From Cudoniella acicularis (Eukaryota > Ascomycota > Leotiomycetes > Helotiales > Helotiaceae), in assembly GCA_013054445.1 (NCBI GenBank), contig JAAMPI010000108.1:1-64000 (forward strand): 64,000 nucleotides of DNA, read 5' to 3'. Positions 58,796-64,000 of this stretch are shown here, piece after piece (within the stretch, counting starts at the first letter, position 1; every line of letters begins with the position of its first letter). Made by a program: the position numbers and the translations under genes. Under the pieces are notes generated by a model. The model saw only the letters and a list, made by a program, of their open reading frames with translations, did not search any database and had not been told where the DNA came from.

Positions 58796-60375
58796 ATGGC
58801 ATCAAATGACGGCAAGAAAATGACAGTCTTCGGACTAGGCTATCGAGAACATCACACCCTCCACATGCAACAAATACTGCGACAATACAATCTATTACCA
58901 GGAAACATATCCGACCGCACCGCTCTTTTTACCGGCCTGTTTTCTCTGTCGAAAGAATTGTCGGAAGAGGAAGTCCAGGCGATTGAGGCTTGGTTGAGAA
59001 ATGGAGGGGAATTTCCTGCGCCGCGGAGAGCACCTGCGTATTCAGAGACCTTGCGCATGGGGCTATCTGACGATGGTGAGGACGAAGATGAGGAAGACGG
59101 CGATGGTGAGGAGGATGATAGCGAGGACTCCGAGGAAGATGAAGATGAGGAAGAGGACGTCATAATGGGCAACACCCTCAATCAAGAATCAAGTGGTTCG
59201 CTGTTGAATCAGAACCGAGGAGATCAACACGCCCTAATCCAGCAACAAGCAACCACGTCTTCAAACCAGAATGCAGGGAACACTGAATCAAAAAGTTCTT
59301 CCACGGATATCGAATGCGGCATCTGCGCGGAAACTCTCGAAGTCTCAGAATTTCTACCATCAACAAAGGTGACAGAAAACTGTAGCCATGATCATGAGGT
59401 GATGGTTTGTCTGGAATGCCTACGACAGAACATCCAATCGACTCTCGACGAAGGTGCTCTTCATCGCCTCAACTGCCCTTTTTGTCCTGAACTTCTCTCC
59501 TACGAGGCAGTGAAGAAGTACTCTACCGAAGCAGCTTTTAAACGGTAAGTCACGTTTACCACCCATCACCCATCCCCCCCCTTTTAAATTCTCTTCAACT
59601 AACATCCCCTCTCAGATACGAATACCTACTCCTCCTCAGCTCCCCACACACAGTAATGTGTCTCGGTCCCAACTGCGGCAGCGGGCAAAACCATACCGAC
59701 GAAACGAACCCCATGATGATCTGCGAGTCCTGCTCCTTCAAAACATGCGTAATCCACAAATTACCATGGCATGAAGGCCAAACTTGCGAGGAGTTCGACA
59801 CCGATGAATCGCAGATCGAGCGTCTTGAGGAGGCCGAAGCGACGGCGAAGTTACTTGCGAAGGAGCAATCAAAGATTTGTCCGAACTGCCATCAAGGGGT
59901 GACAAAGCAGGAGGGCTGTGATCATTTGATGTGTAAGTCCTCTCCCCTCTTTTTCCACTCTTTCAGCTATCTCGACTTGTCATAAACTTTACTGACTGAT
60001 CTGTAAAAACCAGGCCGCTGCGGAAAGGAATGGTGCTTTGTCTGCCTCGCCTCGTGGGACAACATCTTGCGCATCGGCGGAGAAGCCCACGCCCCAACTT
60101 GTACATACCACCCTCGAAAAGTACAGATGCGCCGCGACCAACAGGAAGCTCGACAAAACCAAATGACGCAAATGGTACACGGGGGTCCTGTCAGTGATGC
60201 GCTGGAGAGGGCAAGACAGGCCAGAAATGCGAGAATCAGAGTCGAGGTGAGAGCGAAGGCTTTGGAGGCTGTGGAAAAGAGAGCGAAGGAGGCAAGGGAG
60301 GAGACTGGGGCTAAGGGAAAGGAACCGCCAGCAAAGAGGAGGTTGAAGTTGCATGCTCCATGGGAGGAGAAGTGA
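58796..60375 (+). CDS. RBR-type (RING1-IBR-RING2) E3 ubiquitin ligase
   Basis: Transfers ubiquitin from an E2 to a target through a cysteine on RING2. Three exons (58796-59544, 59616-59932, 60014-60375) sum to 475 residues and stay in frame. Residues 1-90 show no motif I know. Residues about 95-122 are a strongly acidic Asp/Glu run, which could bind basic proteins. RING1 begins ECGICAETL near residue 173, with CSHDHEVMVCLECL and LNCPFCPELL. The IBR part has MCLGPNCGSGQ, MMICESCSFKTC and WHEGQTC. RING2 reads ICPNCHQGVTKQEGCDHLMC across intron 2, then RCGKEWCFVC. The Cys in EGCDHLMC is at the catalytic position of RBR ligases such as parkin. The C-terminal 100 residues are Arg-, Lys- and Glu-rich and probably helical. 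No lesion is seen. The target is unknown. Confidence 0.9.
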
Positions 60376-61820
60376 ATCTGCGTGGAGTTGGGGAGATATT
60401 AAGGAAATGTTGTGGGAATATTGTCTCAAGTAATTGGCCTCATCTGGAACTCATGTACCTCTCTCCATAAGGGGGTGGATCACGTGTTTCTACTTCATGG
60501 CAAAAATACAGGCAAAAGCATCACCTCTGCTCCAATAATACTCCTAAAATTATCAACTTTTGTAATATGCATGTATTGACGTTACGTATCTCTTTACGAA
60601 ATTAAAAGCTTTCATTCGATTCCATGGTTCAAAAAGTGGGTCCATCCCTCTACGCCTCGCTAAAAAAAACCCCATCCCATCCACACCACCCAGATTCTCA
60701 CCTCCACCACCAAAAAACTCAAGCCCAAAAAAATCTCCCCCGCGAAGGCTTGAACTTCGAACCTCCCGATAGCAGATCCCGTAATAGGGATAACAGTCGG
60801 ACGCGCTAGCCAATTCTGTTATCGCATGTTAGTATCCTGAATATAATATGTGTTGCATATTAAGTGATGCACTTACGCGCCACGGAGGATAAAGCATGTT
60901 TGCTTGGTTTTTGAGGCTCTTTCTGCTTATTGTGGTTTATTAAATAGGTTGTGTGCGAAGGACAGGGTTTGGTGGCCGGGAGGGAAAAGTGGGTGGGTGG
61001 GTGCCGGAGATTCCTCGGCCGCCGGGCCGGGGTTTGTGCGTGTGGAGGGAAGGTTAGGCGAGGGCTGCTGTGTGGAGTCGGGGGAAAGGAGTTTGAGGAT
61101 TTTTATCTATATTAATTATTTTCATGAACTACAAAGTTCTTCTCGTTAATTTCTTTATTGTGTCCCTAAACTTTCCTCCTCTTTCGCATCTCTCGTCACG
61201 CCTTTCTCCTCAGCGAAGCCATTTCTCGATACTTCATACCAATTAGGGCTCGCTTATCCCTGCCAGCAACCCCTTTCCACAGCTTAATCTCACACCATGT
61301 TTCATCGCGGCACAATCTCACCTCACTTCTAAACTTCTTCTGATTTACATCATACATCACTATTTTTCATCATTTTGCTCTTTCCAAAAAATGCATACTA
61401 GTAATTTCTTGATATATTAAGGATTCGCGTTTATTTTACCGTTCAAAGCAAAATGCAGAGATTCTGTGGAAAGATTCAAATGAAACTTTTCGGAATCAAA
61501 TGTTTTCAGTTCGGGCGGATTTTAGGTCGCATCTGAAGCTTCACTTTCTACCTGCAAGAGCCAAATGAAATAAATCACTTTGGAATTTGAAGTTTTTTTT
61601 TGGGGGGGAGTATCCAGTAGGTTTACGAATCACTTTGTTTCCAAATGCTTTCCATTCCCTAACACCAAATCCAAGGTGTTTATGTGAAACCAGTCAGAAC
61701 ACAACTGATTCCCTGTCGTCATGCAATCGCGCAAAATTATCTGAAAGAGTTCTCCTCCTCTACCATATGTTCTTATCCCCATCCCGGATAAGGGGCATCC
61801 AAAGGGGAAATGACATTCTC
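60376..61820. other. Intergenic region with a tRNA relic
   Basis: No protein gene is visible. It is mostly AT-rich with a GC-rich patch near 60960-61080 (GTGGGTGGGTGG). It contains the tRNA-like sequence described separately. Confidence 0.5.
60735..60822 (-). pseudogene. Degenerate tRNA-Asn (GUU) with an intron
   Basis: On the minus strand the T-arm is perfect: stem CGAAG/CTTCG around loop TTCAAGC. The anticodon stem TCCGA/TCGGG surrounds CTGTTA plus a roughly 20-nt intron, which gives anticodon GTT. An AATTGGCTAG D-loop is present. A run of seven T lies just after the 3' end, as in a Pol III terminator. However, the D-stem does not pair, and the 5' acceptor strand does not match the 3' strand (CGGGGGA). 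I think the 5' half has decayed. Confidence 0.4.
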
Positions 61821-62976
61821 TCAAGACCAATCCCTCTCCCCTATCTTCTCCTTTTTGAACTCCTCAAACCAAATCTGAAAATCCTCTTGGCTTGCCTCCC
61901 GAACCTTACGTATTCGGCAGTAATGGCTCAGTGCTGCAACCTATCCTGGCGAGATATGCTTCTTGTCTTTCCTCACAAGAACAGTACGAACCGTGCCCAC
62001 GAGCGCGGGCTTAGCGTCTTGAACCTGCAGAATTCTGGGAACACCACCTTGGTCTACCCCAACGAAAGAAAAGTGAATCTTGTTAGCAGGATATATCGAA
62101 TAACGTTTATGACCCTCAACGCCCTCTCACTCATTGTAAATAGGGGACTTTCCATCTTCAGGAAGGTCTTCGTAAGGCAGCAGAGGCAAATGAAGTAACA
62201 AAATTGGAATACCGATTTGCTTGCTAACTTTACACACGGTGCCGTGCTCATGAATCCCATGATACTCTCCAATCGAGATAGGCGTGTATAAAGGTCGCTT
62301 TTTATAACCCATGTGGTTCCAACAGCTGATGTGGACACCATACTAAACGAAGATATCAGAAGCCTTTCCTGCTTCCTTTCGGGTCGGCAGATTCATCTTC
62401 ATATATTTAATGGCGATTCGCAAGTCAGCTTCAATTACGTCCTGATACATTCTTGCTCGGACGAAATCGCTATCGGGTTCCATAAGAGAGAGTGCCATGA
62501 TAACTATTGTGTCTGCACAAAACTCCTCGGTCAACTCATAAACATAGTCATTCTCTTCAAGCTTGTCCTCATCCTGCTCAGAAACCCAAATTTCAACGGT
62601 GTGGTCGAGCAGGAATCCTGACATCATCCTCAACTATCTCAATCCAATTTTTCATATGGGGAATGAAATCTTTGGTTGATGAGCTCTTGCGGCCAATGCG
62701 TCGAAACCGTTTGTTTGTCAAGCGCTCGCATTTTATCCATGCGACTTCCAAATTTCCATGGAAAACAGGGAGGACGAATCCAAGCCTATAGTATGATTTT
62801 TCTGTTGCGATTGGTAGAGGATTTCGCTCCGGGTACGCGATGAGTTGTTCACAAATTCACGAATGCAAAGGCTTGTGAATATTGTAGCACTAAAACGAGC
62901 AATAGGGGACCTCTTTACAACCAGAACACAACACTAGTGCAGGATTGTCGCAGATGGCGCATTTTGGTGAAGACAT
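61821..62976 (-). pseudogene. MYND zinc-finger protein gene, broken
   Basis: From ATG 62976 the frame reads a MYND finger at once: CAICDNPALVLCSGC, then PYCSF, a stop TAG at 62890 where the next Cys pair should begin, HKPLHS, and a stop TGA at 62857 before ICEQL. After that come YRLGFVLPVFHGNLEVAWIKCERL and NWIEIVEDDVRIP. At about 62600 the frame shifts. Then VEIWVSEQDED to 62343, a further shift, then HGTVCKVSKQIGIPILLLHLP and a final part ending at 61821 (EEFKKEKIGERDW). Fungal MYND proteins of this plan are common, and their function is mostly unknown. Both early stops are one C-to-T step from CAG and CGA. Several frameshifts make a working protein unlikely. Confidence 0.68.
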
Positions 62977-64000
62977 GGTAATTGAAGGTGAGCTTGATGT
63001 GTATGCGGAGGAATTTTCCAGTTCTTTGGCGATCTTTGGTCAGCTGTTGCTTTGAGATGGTAGAGACGCAGACCCGAATAGAGCTCAGTGGATATGGTTT
63101 TTGGAGTCTTGCTTTGTCGATATGCTCTGATACAGCGTTGTTGTCTTCATTGTTAAGATCTCCCTTTCCTTGTGCCATGTTGCTGTTTTGCGGTGGTTAG
63201 CTTTGGCTTCGCGAGGGAAAACACAAAGAAAGGGCAAACTTCTCAAGATAAGAAAAACTTATCAGGACTTGCTAACCTGATGTATGCAATGCGATGACTT
63301 TGCGTCTCTGTCATCAAATCCTCAGTTGTCTTGTTTCTTTTGAAGTCCGCTTTGCTGTCGGGGTGAGGAAATACACGTAGGCACAATATATTCCGCGAAT
63401 CGGTCGTGGTTCCGAGGTGTTTGCTAAAGGAAAAACAATTCAGTCAGACCACCTTTCAGTGGCTCATAGAATCGTTCATTGGCTGTGTTAGGGGGGAGGG
63501 GGGTAAATTGAGAATCGCACTCAAGATTCCCGCCTCTTTTCGCGATGCGTGTCCTAGGATGAAAGAGATAAATTGAAATCGGCTGACTCGGAAGGAAAGG
63601 TTCGGCGCGTATATATGCTTTCTTTAGATCGAGATAAGGTGACAACGGGGCTCAAGGTTCATGCCCCCTCCGGCGATCGGAATATCAAATTCTCATGGCG
63701 AGGTACAGTACATACATAGAGACAAATATCGTGCAATTGTCGCAGGCTCGTAGTGACGGACAATATGGATTGTGTTGCTCTGCCAGTCCTCGATCAGTTG
63801 TAATCGCGGTTGTTTTGGCAAGAATCTAGCCCCTTAAAAAGGCGAAAGTGAGCATGAGTGTCAGGCTAGGGAGGCTGCTCCTTCCTGAGCTAGAAGTCAA
63901 CTTATCTAACTAGTGAATCCCCAACCTGGAATTCAACCTAAAAAACTCATACAGGGCAGGACCAACCGCGAGAGTTCTCCTCTTAGTTTTAGCGCCGCAA
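62977..64000. other. Intergenic region to the window edge
   Basis: Holds the old promoter of the MYND relic. A minus-strand frame to 63178 overlaps it but has no recognisable feature. No gene is visible up to 64000. Confidence 0.45.

Noticed and set aside
1..64000. CRISPR arrays, bacterial operons or rRNA genes
   Set aside because: No regularly spaced repeats or rRNA-like sequence were seen, and the gene structures are eukaryotic.

Overview
The window is nuclear DNA of a filamentous ascomycete (Pezizomycotina). Evidence: short GT-AG introns of about 45-150 nt with CTAAC-like branch sites, fungus-specific families (HET, NACHT_N, fungal Zn2Cys6 regulators, an MtfA-type C2H2 factor), and a Fot1/pogo element inserted at TA. 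A Leotiomycetes-like species is a guess from overall style only.

Layout. 1-12 kb: an MtfA-type C2H2 regulator (2.9-4.0 kb, minus) lies in a gene desert with about 8 kb of apparently non-coding DNA upstream. 12.2-17 kb: a secreted lactonase-fold propeller protein and a secreted berberine-bridge (BBE) oxidase; the oxidase has a 12-nt microexon and a 1-nt frameshift. 17.6-36.1 kb: an allorecognition-type island holding a broken HET gene, an AIF/AMID-like FAD oxidoreductase, an intact HET gene, a second broken HET gene, two flavin monooxygenases, and a broken NACHT-type NLR gene ending in a degenerate protein kinase domain. 36.7-50.2 kb: a GH13 maltase with a duplicated promoter/5' end, a broken Zn2Cys6 regulator, a 5'-truncated MFS gene, an intact MFS gene and a broken fungal_trans regulator that has lost four zinc-cluster cysteines. 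51-64 kb: a small secreted cysteine-rich protein, a short LSB-like protein without SH3, a Fot1/pogo relic with TIRs and TA duplications, an alpha/beta hydrolase just downstream of it, an RBR ubiquitin ligase, a degenerate tRNA-Asn and a broken MYND-finger gene.

The dominant theme is decay of a self/non-self recognition and regulator repertoire. Six gene relics (two HET, one NLR, two regulators, one MYND) keep readable domain structure but carry nonsense codons. Every one of these can be explained by a single C-to-T or G-to-A transition, many at CpA/TpG, which is the RIP signature. Metabolic genes are intact or carry only single-nucleotide frameshifts, some of which may be assembly errors. No secondary-metabolite backbone gene is present. 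All exon coordinates are hand-derived and may be off by a base.
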